A stretch of 64,000 nucleotides of DNA. Origin: Dechloromonas sp. Its GTDB lineage: Bacteria; Pseudomonadota; Gammaproteobacteria; Burkholderiales; Rhodocyclaceae. A program made the position numbers and the translations under genes. This document shows positions 8,696-16,689 of the stretch, piece after piece. The stretch is from positions 248,001 to 312,000 of the forward strand of contig JAABQV010000001.1 in NCBI GenBank assembly GCA_011391255.1. The letters run 5' to 3'. Under the pieces are notes generated by a model that did no database searches, was not told where the DNA came from, and was given only the letters and a program-made list of their open reading frames with translations. Each line of letters opens with the position of its first letter. The first letter of the stretch is position 1.

Positions 8696-9145
8696 ATGCA
8701 GGTTAAAGAAATCATCAGTTTGAAGGGCGGCATTCTTTATACGACTACGCCGCAGCACTTGCTGGCGGCAGCTATCGACACCATGGCCGAGCTGGATGTT
8801 GGTTCGCTGGTTGTCATGGAAGCGGGCAAGATGGCCGGCATGCTGACTTTTCGCGAAGTCCTGATGGCGCTCAAAGCGCACAATCTGTGTCCGGTTGGCG
8901 TTACCGTCGGCGATGTCATGCTCAAGGACCCGGTTCAGGTGACCTCAGTAACTGAGGTCAATGAGTTGCGTCAGGTGATGATCGACACCCGCTCGCGCTA
9001 TATGCCAGTGGTAGATGATGGCACGCTGCTCGGCGTGATTTCCCTGCACGATGTCGCCAAAGCGGTTCTCGACGAACAAAATTTCGAGAACAAGATGCTC
9101 AAGAATTACATCAAGAACTGGCCGGACGGCAAAGAAGAAGCCTGA
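8696..9145 (+). CDS. Protein with two CBS domains
   Basis: 149 residues made almost entirely of a CBS pair (about 1-60 and 70-130). The first has the pattern TPQHLLAAAIDTMAELDVGSLVVME followed by GMLTFREVLMAL; the second has VTEVNELRQVMIDTRSRYMPVVDDG followed by GVISLHDVAKAVL. Stand-alone CBS pairs bind adenosine nucleotides and act as energy sensors or regulators of partner proteins; the partner here is unknown. A strong ribosome site (AGGAGAGAG) precedes the ATG. A clear hairpin terminator follows at 9163-9186. Confidence 0.92.
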   Translation: MQVKEIISLKGGILYTTTPQHLLAAAIDTMAELDVGSLVVMEAGKMAGMLTFREVLMALKAHNLCPVGVTVGDVMLKDPVQVTSVTEVNELRQVMIDTRSRYMPVVDDGTLLGVISLHDVAKAVLDEQNFENKMLKNYIKNWPDGKEEA

Positions 9146-9162
9146 AGTCTGAAATCGTTCAG

Positions 9163-9186
9163 AAAAAGCGGCTACGGCCGCTTTTT
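9163..9186 (+). terminator. Intrinsic terminator after the CBS gene
   Basis: A perfect 10-bp stem (9163-9172 with 9177-9186) closes on a UACG tetraloop flanked by C and G, the exceptionally stable UNCG type, and runs into T residues. The A-run on the left arm gives a T-run on the other strand, so it may also stop the convergent small gene at 9200-9358. Confidence 0.88.
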
Positions 9187-9199
9187 TCTTGCCCGAGGA

Positions 9200-9358
9200 T
9201 TAGCGGCTGTCCCAGCCATAGCGCTTGGTTCGCTGCCATTGCTTATCGGCTTGTGAACGAAGCTTCGGCGTTACCGGCAATGATTTTTTGGCTGCCGGCG
9301 CAGTGCTGGCAGATTTGGTCACGGTCAACGGCGAAAAAAGGGGCTTTTTTGGCGGCAT
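9200..9358 (-). CDS. Small basic protein of 52 residues, unknown function
   Basis: Reading from ATG at 9358 gives a 52-residue, lysine/arginine- and proline-rich protein ending K-R-Y-G-W-D-S-R. A near-ideal ribosome site (AGGAG, six bases before the ATG) decides this start over the longer in-frame version, whose first 35 codons would overlap aroC antisense. It is convergent with the CBS gene across a shared hairpin and divergent from aroC, with 37 bases between the two starts. No domain is recognised; its basic tail suggests contact with nucleic acid or ribosomes, which is inference only. Confidence 0.65.
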   Translation of the reverse strand: MPPKKPLFSPLTVTKSASTAPAAKKSLPVTPKLRSQADKQWQRTKRYGWDSR

Positions 9359-9395
9359 GATAAACTCCTGATTCACTATTAGAGCGCTGCTAACC

Positions 9396-10496
9396 ATGTC
9401 CGGCAATACTTTTGGCACCTTGTTTACTGTTTCCTCGTTTGGCGAATCGCATGGCCCGGCCATCGGTTGTGTCGTGGATGGATGTCCGCCGGGGCTGGCG
9501 CTGTGCGCCGAGGATATTCAGGCCGAACTGGATCGCCGCAAACCGGGCACCTCGCGTCATGTCACTCAGCGTCGCGAACCGGATACGGTGGAGATTCTTT
9601 CCGGCGTTTTTGAAGGCAAAACTACCGGCACGCCGATTGGCCTGCTGATCCGCAATCAGGATCAGCGCAGCAAGGATTACGGCAATATCGCCGCAACTTT
9701 CCGTCCCGGCCATGCCGATTACACCTACACGCACAAATACGGCTTTCGCGATTATCGCGGTGGCGGCCGCTCGTCGGCTCGCGAAACTGCCGTGCGCGTC
9801 GCTGCCGGTGCAATTGCCCGCAAGTGGCTGAATGAGCGTTACGGCGTGACGATACGCGGCTGGATGAGTGCGCTCGGGCCTATCGATATTCCGTTTGTGG
9901 ATGCCGGGGAGATTGATCAGAACGCCTTTTTTGCCCCCAATGCCGCCATCGTCCATCAACTTGAGAGTTACATGGATAGCCTGCGCAAATCGCTGGATTC
10001 GGTCGGCGCCAAAATCACGGTGACGGCCAAGGGCGTTCCGCCAGGCTGGGGCGAACCGGTTTATGACCGTCTTGATGCCGAGATTGCATACGCGATGATG
10101 GGTATCAATGCCGTCAAGGGCGTTGAAATCGGTGCCGGCTTTGCGTCGGTTGCACAAAGAGGCAGCGAGCACGGTGACGAAATGAAGCCGCAAGGCTTCG
10201 CCAGCAACCACGCCGGCGGGGTTCTTGGCGGCATTTCGACCGGGCAGGAAATCGTCGTCAATATGGCGATCAAGCCTACCTCCTCAATTGCGCAGCCACG
10301 GCGCTCGATCGATGCGCAAGGCAATCCGATTGAAGTCGCCACCGAAGGTCGCCATGACCCCTGCGTGGGCATCCGCGCAACACCGATTGCCGAAGCCATG
10401 CTGGCGCTGGTTTTGATAGATCATGCGCTGCGCCATCGTGCGCAATGTGGTGATGTCGTTTGCCAAACCCCCCGCATCCCGGGGGAAATCGCGTAA
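9396..10496 (+). CDS. aroC: Chorismate synthase
   Basis: Converts 5-enolpyruvylshikimate-3-phosphate to chorismate with reduced FMN, the last shikimate-pathway step. The 366-residue length is normal. The family signatures are present: [18 protein letters not shown] near the N-terminus (about 15-32), the central [13 protein letters not shown] block (about 124-136) and, towards the C-terminus, the D-P-C-V-G-I-R segment. Its 3' end contains a C5/G5 inverted repeat, but no T-run follows. The product feeds the trp genes encoded about 11 kb downstream. Confidence 0.97.
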   Translation: MSGNTFGTLFTVSSFGESHGPAIGCVVDGCPPGLALCAEDIQAELDRRKPGTSRHVTQRREPDTVEILSGVFEGKTTGTPIGLLIRNQDQRSKDYGNIAATFRPGHADYTYTHKYGFRDYRGGGRSSARETAVRVAAGAIARKWLNERYGVTIRGWMSALGPIDIPFVDAGEIDQNAFFAPNAAIVHQLESYMDSLRKSLDSVGAKITVTAKGVPPGWGEPVYDRLDAEIAYAMMGINAVKGVEIGAGFASVAQRGSEHGDEMKPQGFASNHAGGVLGGISTGQEIVVNMAIKPTSSIAQPRRSIDAQGNPIEVATEGRHDPCVGIRATPIAEAMLALVLIDHALRHRAQCGDVVCQTPRIPGEIA

Positions 10497-10550
10497 AATA
10501 TTCGCTTTTTTCCGCTCGCTGAGCGAAATTGCTGTTTTAGGGAGAGCAAC

Positions 10551-10817
10551 ATGCACGTCGATCACCATGATCTTCACACCGAGTTTCCAGAATTCAACGA
10601 GGCCATCAATGTGCTCAAAGCCGGCAATGCCCACTTTGCCAAGCAACTGGCCACTTACCAGCGCCTGACTGGCAAGGTTGAAGACCTCGAAGAGCACGAC
10701 ATGCCGGTCGCCGATTTCACCATTGAAGACATGAAGAAGCAGCGCGTTCAGTTGAAGGACTCGCTCTACCACATGCTGCTGGCCTATCGCGCCGGTCAGC
10801 AGTCCGTCAAGGCCTGA
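10551..10817 (+). CDS. YdcH/DUF465 family small protein
   Basis: 88 residues with the typical DUF465 pattern: an N-terminal histidine-rich H-H-D-L-H...F-P-E-F stretch, then an alpha-helical hairpin containing HFAKQLATYQRLTGKVEDLEEH and MKKQRVQLKDSLYHML. Family members are short helical coiled-coil proteins of unknown role. A good ribosome site (AGGGAGAG) stands before the ATG. It lies alone between aroC and the transporter, with a possible promoter region (TAAAAT near 10494) just upstream. Confidence 0.85.
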   Translation: MHVDHHDLHTEFPEFNEAINVLKAGNAHFAKQLATYQRLTGKVEDLEEHDMPVADFTIEDMKKQRVQLKDSLYHMLLAYRAGQQSVKA

Positions 10818-10841
10818 TTCAGCCCTTGCTGCGACGCGGCG

Positions 10842-10859
10842 TCCGGTAAAATTACCGGA
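10842..10859 (+). repeat. Perfect inverted repeat overlapping the transporter start codon
   Basis: Two 8-base arms (10842-10849, 10852-10859) separated by two bases form an 18-base palindrome whose last base is the A of the ATG at 10859. No Shine-Dalgarno sequence lies between it and the start. It could be a protein operator or a short hairpin that affects translation. Confidence 0.5.
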
Positions 10860-12067
10860 TGCACGCTCTGCCCTACTGGCGCCTATCCGGCTACTACCTG
10901 TTTTATTTCGCCTTCATTGGCGCGTTTTCGCCCTATTTCGGGCTCTATCTTCAATCCCTGAATTTCTCCGCCTGGGACATTGGCCTGCTGATGTCGCAGA
11001 TGCAGTTGATGCGCCTTTTTGGTCCCAATCTGTGGGGTTGGCTGGCTGATCATTTTGGTCGGCACCTGCTGATCATCCGCCTCGCCGGCGCCATTTCACT
11101 GGCCGGTTTCAGCGCCTTTTTCTGGCTCGACAAGTTGCCTGGCATGTTGCTGGCAATGGCGGTGCTTGCGTTTTTCTGGAGCGCCGCGCTACCGCTGGTG
11201 GAAACGCTGACCTTCTCGCATTTGCGCGAAGAACCTGCACGTTACAGCCGCATCCGTGTTTGGGGTTCAATCGGCTTTATCGTTGCGGTGATGGCCACCG
11301 GCGCCATCCTTGATCATTTCCCGACGGCTAGTATCCTCTGGGTTTGTTGGCTGATTTTGTTCGGTATTCTGGGTGTCGCCCTGGTTTTGCCGGAAGCGCC
11401 ACCGGTGCGGCACGCGCAAGATGCGCCGCCGATTGCCGAGATTTTTCGCCAACCCCGCGTGCGTGCATTCATGCTGGCCTGTCTGGCGATGTCGGCGGCG
11501 CATGGCGCCTATTACGTCTTTTACTCGATCCACCTGGCGGCGCACGGTTACAGCAAGACCGAAGTCGGTGCCTTGTGGTCGCTCGGAGTAATGGCCGAAA
11601 TTGGTGTTTTCATGGCGATGTCCCGCCTGGTAAAGCGCTTTTCGCTGCGCGCCATCCTGCTCGCCAGTTTTGCCGCCGCAGTGCTGCGCTTTCTGCTGAT
11701 GGGCTGGGGTGTTGAATCTGTGCCTTTGATGGTCTTTGTCCAGTTGCTGCACGGCCTGACCTTCGGCTCGCATCACGCCGCCTCGATTGCCGCCGTCAAT
11801 GTGTGGTTTCCGGGCAAGGCGCAGGGGCGCGGACAGGCGCTTTATTCCAGCCTCTCTTTCGGTGCCGGCGGTTTGATCGGTGTGCTGATCAGCGGGGGAG
11901 TCTGGGATAGCTGGGGGGCGGGCTGGACGTTTACGCTTGGTGCAGGTTTTGCCTTTCTCGGCTTTTTACTGGTCTGGCGCTGGGTGTATGAAGATGCGGC
12001 TCCTTCCCTTGCGACGGTTGCGGTCAACGCGGTTTTCAAGGCAAAAAATGGCGATCCTGTGCAATAA
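10859..12067 (+). CDS. MFS transporter (phenylpropionate transporter-like/LacY-like family)
   Basis: A 402-residue inner-membrane protein with about 12 hydrophobic helices. The N-terminus (LPYWRLSGYYLFYFAFIGAF) and the loop between helices 2 and 3 (WGWLADHFGR) match the MFS_1-like/HcaT group, which includes the E. coli 3-phenylpropionate transporter-like proteins. The substrate is not evident from sequence or neighbours. The ATG is embedded in a palindrome and lacks an obvious ribosome site, yet the N-terminal family match argues that the start is right. Confidence 0.88.
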   Translation: MHALPYWRLSGYYLFYFAFIGAFSPYFGLYLQSLNFSAWDIGLLMSQMQLMRLFGPNLWGWLADHFGRHLLIIRLAGAISLAGFSAFFWLDKLPGMLLAMAVLAFFWSAALPLVETLTFSHLREEPARYSRIRVWGSIGFIVAVMATGAILDHFPTASILWVCWLILFGILGVALVLPEAPPVRHAQDAPPIAEIFRQPRVRAFMLACLAMSAAHGAYYVFYSIHLAAHGYSKTEVGALWSLGVMAEIGVFMAMSRLVKRFSLRAILLASFAAAVLRFLLMGWGVESVPLMVFVQLLHGLTFGSHHAASIAAVNVWFPGKAQGRGQALYSSLSFGAGGLIGVLISGGVWDSWGAGWTFTLGAGFAFLGFLLVWRWVYEDAAPSLATVAVNAVFKAKNGDPVQ

Positions 12068-12099
12068 TTAAGGGCTCTACAGCCTGATAAAAGCCTTCA

Positions 12100-13506
12100 A
12101 TGTTGAAGACACTTTACGACAAACTTTGGGAAAACCACGTCGTCCATGAAGAAGCGGACGGCACGGCACTCCTCTATATTGATCGCCATCTGGTGCACGA
12201 AGTGACCAGCCCGCAGGCCTTTGAAGGTCTCAAGCTGGCCGGCCGCAAACCATGGCGGGTTTCATCCATCGTTGCGACGCCGGATCACAATACGCCGACC
12301 GATCATTGGGATGAAGGCATCAAGGACCCGGTATCCCGGCAGCAGGTTGAAACGCTGGATGCCAATATCCGCGAAGTCGGTGCGCTGGCCTATTTCCCGT
12401 TCAAGGACGAGCGCATGGGGATTCTCCATGTCGTCGGCCCGGAAAACGGCGCAACCTTGCCTGGCATGACCGTCGTTTGCGGTGATTCTCACACCTCGAC
12501 GCATGGCGCTTTCGCCTGCCTGGCGCACGGTATCGGCACTTCGGAAGTCGAGCATGTTCTGGCGACCCAGTGCCTGCTGCAGAAAAAATCAAAAACCATG
12601 CTGATTGCCGTCGACGGCAAACTCGGCAAGGGCGTCACCGGCAAGGATGTCGCGCTGGCGATTATCGGAACCATCGGCACTGCCGGGGGTAATGGTTACG
12701 CCATCGAGTTCGGCGGCAGTGCGATTCGCGGCCTGAGTATGGAAGGTCGTATGACCTTGTGCAATATGGCCATCGAAGGTGGGGCCCGCATGGGCTTTGT
12801 TGCGGTCGACGACAAAACCATCGAGTATTTGAAGGGTCGCCCGTTCTCGCCCAAGGGTGAGGTTTGGGAGCAGGCCGTCGCCCACTGGCGCACGCTGAGT
12901 TCGGATGCCGGCGCGCAATTTGATCGTGTCGTTACACTCAAGGCGGAGGATATTCGTCCTCAAGTCACTTGGGGCACTTCCCCGGAAATGGTTGTGGCGA
13001 TTGACGCCAATGTGCCTGATCCGGCCAAACAGAGCGACCCGGTCAAGCGCGAAGGCATGGAGCGCGCGCTGCAATACATGGGGCTGAATCCGAATACGCC
13101 GATGAACCAGATCAGCATCGACAAGGTGTTTATCGGCTCATGCACCAATTCGCGCATTGAAGATTTGCGTGAAGCTGCTTCAGTTTTGAAGGGGCGACAT
13201 ATCGCTGCTTCGGTCAAATTGGCGCTCGCGGTACCGGGTTCCGGTTTGGTCAAGCGCCAGGCGGAAGCTGAAGGGCTTGACAAGGTCTTCGTTGCTGCCG
13301 GTTTTGAGTGGCGCGAGCCAGGCTGCTCGATGTGTCTGGCGATGAATGCCGACCGCCTGGAGCCGGGCGAGCGTTGCGCCTCGACCTCGAACCGTAATTT
13401 TGAAGGTCGTCAGGGGCCGGGTGGCCGGACTCACCTGGTCAGTCCGGCGATGGCGGCGGCGGCAGCGATTGCCGGCCGTTTTGCTGATGTACGTGAAGTG
13501 CTCTGA
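12100..13506 (+). CDS. leuC: 3-isopropylmalate dehydratase large subunit
   Basis: With LeuD it isomerises 2-isopropylmalate to 3-isopropylmalate in leucine synthesis, using a [4Fe-4S] cluster. The three cluster cysteines are visible: FIGSCTNSR (about C348) and PGCSMC (C409, C412). The 468-residue length and the N-terminal LWENHVV...[15 protein letters not shown] region are standard for the bacterial aconitase-type large subunit. It starts the leuC-(lipoprotein)-leuD-leuB cluster; no leader peptide or attenuator was recognised in the 32 bases before it. Confidence 0.98.
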   Translation: MLKTLYDKLWENHVVHEEADGTALLYIDRHLVHEVTSPQAFEGLKLAGRKPWRVSSIVATPDHNTPTDHWDEGIKDPVSRQQVETLDANIREVGALAYFPFKDERMGILHVVGPENGATLPGMTVVCGDSHTSTHGAFACLAHGIGTSEVEHVLATQCLLQKKSKTMLIAVDGKLGKGVTGKDVALAIIGTIGTAGGNGYAIEFGGSAIRGLSMEGRMTLCNMAIEGGARMGFVAVDDKTIEYLKGRPFSPKGEVWEQAVAHWRTLSSDAGAQFDRVVTLKAEDIRPQVTWGTSPEMVVAIDANVPDPAKQSDPVKREGMERALQYMGLNPNTPMNQISIDKVFIGSCTNSRIEDLREAASVLKGRHIAASVKLALAVPGSGLVKRQAEAEGLDKVFVAAGFEWREPGCSMCLAMNADRLEPGERCASTSNRNFEGRQGPGGRTHLVSPAMAAAAAIAGRFADVREVL

Positions 13507-13514
13507 TTCTTAAT

Positions 13515-13640
13515 ATGCGGTTTATTGCCATTCTGCTTCTCTCATGCTTGTTTCTCTCCGGCTGCAATACCATGCGCGGCTTGGGTGAGGATCTTCGCCA
13601 GTTAGGTGATTCAATCAGCCGCTTAGCATCCAAGAAATAA
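13515..13640 (+). CDS. Entericidin A/B-like small lipoprotein
   Basis: 41 residues, too short for most gene finders. A hydrophobic N-terminus ends in lipobox LSGC (C17), followed by the entericidin-like tail [17 protein letters not shown]. In E. coli the related EcnA and EcnB are small lipoproteins described as an antidote/toxin pair; here only one is present, so the function is not settled. Its location between leuC and leuD recurs in many betaproteobacteria (from memory), and it should be cotranscribed with them: 8 bases after leuC, 5 before leuD. Confidence 0.85.
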   Translation: MRFIAILLLSCLFLSGCNTMRGLGEDLRQLGDSISRLASKK

Positions 13641-13645
13641 CGATT

Positions 13646-14284
13646 ATGGATAAATTTACCCGTCTCGAAGGTTTGGTGGCACCGCTCGACCGCAATAACG
13701 TCGATACTGATGCGATCATTCCCAAGCAGTTTCTCAAGTCGATCAAACGCTCGGGTTTTGGCCCGAATGCCTTTGATGAATGGCGCTATATGGATATTGG
13801 TCAGCCTGGAGAAGATTCCTCCATCCGTCCGAAAAATCCGAATTTCGTTCTCAATCTGTCGCGCTACCAAGGTGCCGAGGTGCTGCTGACACGCGCCAAT
13901 TTTGGCTGTGGCAGTTCGCGTGAACATGCGCCGTGGGCGTTGCTCGATTTTGGTTTCAAGGCGATCATTGCCGAATCGTTTGCTGATATTTTCTTCAACA
14001 ACTGCTACAAAAACGGCATCGTTCCTATTGTTTTGCCGGCTGCCGAAATAGAAGTCTTGTTCAAGCAGGTCGAAGCGATACCCGGCTATAAACTGGTGGT
14101 TGATTTGCAGGCGCAGGCGGTGATTCGTCCGGATGGCTGCGGCATCGGGTTTGCGATTGACGCCTTCCGCAAGGAGTGTCTGATCAATGGCTGGGACGAT
14201 ATTGGCCTGACCTTGCGCCACGCTGAAAAAATCCGTGAGTTTGAAGAAAAACGTCGTATCAGCCAGCCTTGGCTCTTTGCGTAA
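13646..14284 (+). CDS. leuD: 3-isopropylmalate dehydratase small subunit
   Basis: The 212-residue swivel-domain partner of LeuC. It has the N-terminal [15 protein letters not shown] block and the [14 protein letters not shown] substrate-binding loop (about 89-102) diagnostic of LeuD, and [13 protein letters not shown] later on. Cytosolic, leucine pathway. The start is five bases after the lipoprotein stop, and leuB follows after 12 bases. Confidence 0.98.
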   Translation: MDKFTRLEGLVAPLDRNNVDTDAIIPKQFLKSIKRSGFGPNAFDEWRYMDIGQPGEDSSIRPKNPNFVLNLSRYQGAEVLLTRANFGCGSSREHAPWALLDFGFKAIIAESFADIFFNNCYKNGIVPIVLPAAEIEVLFKQVEAIPGYKLVVDLQAQAVIRPDGCGIGFAIDAFRKECLINGWDDIGLTLRHAEKIREFEEKRRISQPWLFA

Positions 14285-14296
14285 GAGGGATAAGTG

Positions 14297-15352
14297 ATGA
14301 AAATTTGTGTTCTGCCGGGTGACGGCATTGGCCCCGAAATCACCGCGCAAGCGGTGCGCGTACTGAATTCGCTGGATCTAAAATTCGAGATGGAAGAGGC
14401 ATTGCTCGGCGGCGCGGCGGTTGATGCCAGCGGTCAGCCCTATCCTGAAGCCACCCAAAAACTGGCGCGCGAAGCTGATGCGGTGCTGCTGGGTGCCGTT
14501 GGTGGCCCGCAGTGGGACGGCCTGCCGCGCGAACAGCGCCCCGAGCGCGGCTTGCTCGGCATTCGCAAGGATTTAAATCTGTTCGCCAACCTGCGTCCGG
14601 CGATTCTTTATCCGGAACTGGCCAACGCTTCGACGCTCAAGCCGGAAATCGTTGCCGGGCTGGATATCCTGATCGTCCGCGAACTGACCGGCGATATCTA
14701 TTTCGGCCAGCCGCGCGGCATCCGTGAAGAAAATGGCGAGCGCGTTGGTTTCAATACTATGGTCTATAGCGAATCGGAAATCCGCCGGATTGGTCATGTC
14801 GCGTTTCAGGCCGCGCAAAAGCGCAACAAAAAATTGTGTTCGGTCGACAAGATGAATGTCCTCGAATGCACCCAGCTTTGGCGCGACGTGATGATCGAGA
14901 TTGCGCATGATTACCCGGAGGTCGAACTCAGCCACATGCTGGTCGACAACGCGGCGATGCAACTGGTCAAAGCACCCAAGCAATTTGACGTGATGGTCAC
15001 CGGCAACATGTTCGGCGATATTTTGTCTGATGAAGCCTCGATGCTGACCGGCTCGATCGGCATGCTGCCGTCAGCTTCCCTCGATGACAAGAACAAGGGT
15101 CTCTACGAACCATCGCATGGTTCAGCGCCGGATATCGCCGGCAAAGGCATTGCCAATCCGCTGGCCACTATTCTGTCGGTAGCGATGATGCTGCGTTACA
15201 CCTTCGGCCTTGAAGTTCAGGCGCAACGGGTCGAAAGTGCAGTTAAAAAGGTGCTCGCTCAGGGATATCGCACCGGCGACATTTACGAGCGCGGTACCAA
15301 TAAAGTGGGCACGAAAGAAATGGGCGATGCCGTGCTGGCGGCGCTGGCGTAA
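14297..15352 (+). CDS. leuB: 3-isopropylmalate dehydrogenase
   Basis: NAD-dependent oxidative decarboxylation of 3-isopropylmalate. The 351-residue protein begins [15 protein letters not shown] and carries the family motifs [23 protein letters not shown] and [24 protein letters not shown], the signature of the isocitrate/isopropylmalate dehydrogenase family. A GTG lies one codon upstream in frame, but ATG at 14297 is better spaced from the AGAGGG ribosome site. It ends the leu cluster; two small palindromes separate it from asd. Confidence 0.97.
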   Translation: MKICVLPGDGIGPEITAQAVRVLNSLDLKFEMEEALLGGAAVDASGQPYPEATQKLAREADAVLLGAVGGPQWDGLPREQRPERGLLGIRKDLNLFANLRPAILYPELANASTLKPEIVAGLDILIVRELTGDIYFGQPRGIREENGERVGFNTMVYSESEIRRIGHVAFQAAQKRNKKLCSVDKMNVLECTQLWRDVMIEIAHDYPEVELSHMLVDNAAMQLVKAPKQFDVMVTGNMFGDILSDEASMLTGSIGMLPSASLDDKNKGLYEPSHGSAPDIAGKGIANPLATILSVAMMLRYTFGLEVQAQRVESAVKKVLAQGYRTGDIYERGTNKVGTKEMGDAVLAALA

Positions 15353-15360
15353 TACGAAAG

Positions 15361-15388
15361 GCGCCTTGGCGCGTTAAACAGGTTTAAC
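15361..15388 (+). repeat. Two adjacent small hairpins between leuB and asd
   Basis: A 5-bp stem with a two-base loop (15361-15365 with 15368-15372) is followed at once by a 7-bp perfect inverted repeat (15373-15379 with 15382-15388), just before the asd ribosome site. There is no T-run, so this is not a classical terminator; an operator or processing site is possible. Confidence 0.4.
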
Positions 15389-15403
15389 TCGGAGAGTGAT
15401 GTA

Positions 15404-16537
15404 ATGAAAAAAGTCGGTCTGGTTGGTTGGCGCGGTATGGTCGGTTCGGTCCTCATGCAGCGCATGGTGGAAGAGGGTGATTTTGCCCATATTGATCCGG
15501 TGTATTTCTCAACCTCGGCTGCCGGTGGCAAAGCCCCGGTGTTCGGTGGCAAGGAGGCCTCGCTGCCGCTGCAGGACGCTTCCAATATTGATGCGCTGAA
15601 AGCCTGTGAAATCATCATCACCTGTCAGGGTGGCGACTACACCAAGGAAGTCTTCGGCAAACTGCGCGCTACCGGCTGGAATGGCCACTGGATTGATGCA
15701 GCCTCTTCGCTGCGGATGGCTGATGACGCCGTGATCGTCCTTGATCCGGTCAATATGCACGTCATCAAGGATGCGCTGATCAAGGGCGGCAAAAACTGGA
15801 TCGGTGGCAACTGTACCGTTTCCCTGATGCTGATGGGTCTCGGCGGGCTGTTCCAGAATAATTTGATCGAGTGGGCAAGCTCGATGACCTATCAGGCTGC
15901 TTCCGGTGCCGGTGCGCAGAATATGCGTGAATTGATTGCGCAGATGGGCGCCGTTCATGCCTCGGTTGCCGACCTGCTCGCCGACCCGGCATCGGCCATC
16001 CTCGACATCGACCGTAAGGTCGCCGAAACCATTCGTTCGGATGCCTTCCCGAAGAAGAACTTCCGCAATACGCCGCTCGCCGGTTCCTTGATCCCGTGGA
16101 TCGACGTTCCCTACGAAAACGGGCAAACCAAGGAAGAGTGGAAGGGCGGCGCCGAATGCAACAAGATCCTCGGCAACCCGGCCTTCCGCACAGCGGGTTC
16201 GATTCCGATCGACGGTCTGTGCGTACGTATCGGTGCGATGCGTTGCCACAGCCAGGCGCTGACCATCAAGCTGAAAAAGGATGTGCCACTCGATGAGATC
16301 AGCGACATGCTCGCCAGGGCCAATCCGTGGGCCAAGGTGGTGCCGAATGATCGCGAAATTTCCGAGCGCGAACTGACCCCGGCAGCGGTGACCGGTACGC
16401 TGACGGTGCCGGTTGGCCGTCTGCACAAGATGGCGATGGGCCCGGAGTACCTGGCTGCCTTTACCTGCGGCGACCAGTTGCTGTGGGGAGCTGCCGAGCC
16501 GCTGCGCCGGATGTTGCGCATTTTGCTTGACGCCTGA
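15404..16537 (+). CDS. asd: Aspartate-semialdehyde dehydrogenase
   Basis: Reduces aspartyl phosphate to aspartate semialdehyde, the branch point to lysine/diaminopimelate, threonine and methionine. The 377-residue length and the N-terminal [18 protein letters not shown] nucleotide-binding segment are those of the Gram-negative enzyme. The catalytic cysteine stands in [13 protein letters not shown] (C137), and the later [16 protein letters not shown] contains the substrate-binding histidine region. It has its own ribosome site (GGAGAG) and is followed by a clear terminator at 16558-16575. Confidence 0.97.
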   Translation: MKKVGLVGWRGMVGSVLMQRMVEEGDFAHIDPVYFSTSAAGGKAPVFGGKEASLPLQDASNIDALKACEIIITCQGGDYTKEVFGKLRATGWNGHWIDAASSLRMADDAVIVLDPVNMHVIKDALIKGGKNWIGGNCTVSLMLMGLGGLFQNNLIEWASSMTYQAASGAGAQNMRELIAQMGAVHASVADLLADPASAILDIDRKVAETIRSDAFPKKNFRNTPLAGSLIPWIDVPYENGQTKEEWKGGAECNKILGNPAFRTAGSIPIDGLCVRIGAMRCHSQALTIKLKKDVPLDEISDMLARANPWAKVVPNDREISERELTPAAVTGTLTVPVGRLHKMAMGPEYLAAFTCGDQLLWGAAEPLRRMLRILLDA

Positions 16538-16557
16538 TCGGCAGAGGATATCGATAG

Positions 16558-16575
16558 ACGGGGCTGCGGCCCCGT
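16558..16575 (+). terminator. Intrinsic terminator after asd
   Basis: A GC-rich 7-bp stem (16558-16564 with 16569-16575) with a 4-base loop is followed by TTTT, 20 bases after the asd stop. Confidence 0.88.
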
Positions 16576-16628
16576 TTTTGTTTGTGGGGAATTTGCTAAA
16601 AACCTCCTAAATTAGAAGCGGGTTTAGC

Positions 16629-16657
16629 TTGCTTTGCTAAGTCCATGATGTTAATTT
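16629..16657 (+). promoter_or_regulatory. Candidate sigma-70 promoter of fimV
   Basis: TTGCTT (16629-16634) and TAATTT (16652-16657) with a 17-base spacer lie in the AT-rich stretch after the asd terminator, 33 to 45 bases before the two candidate fimV starts. Confidence 0.45.
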
Positions 16658-16689
16658 AAAAGTCCCAAAGTCGACGCTCGGGTGGTGGC

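Noticed and set aside
10461-10482. C5/G5 inverted repeat at the end of aroC as a terminator
   Set aside because: It lies within the coding sequence and no T-run follows.
15509-16426. 305-codon minus-strand frame inside asd
   Set aside because: Antisense to a clear enzyme gene, with no start signals.
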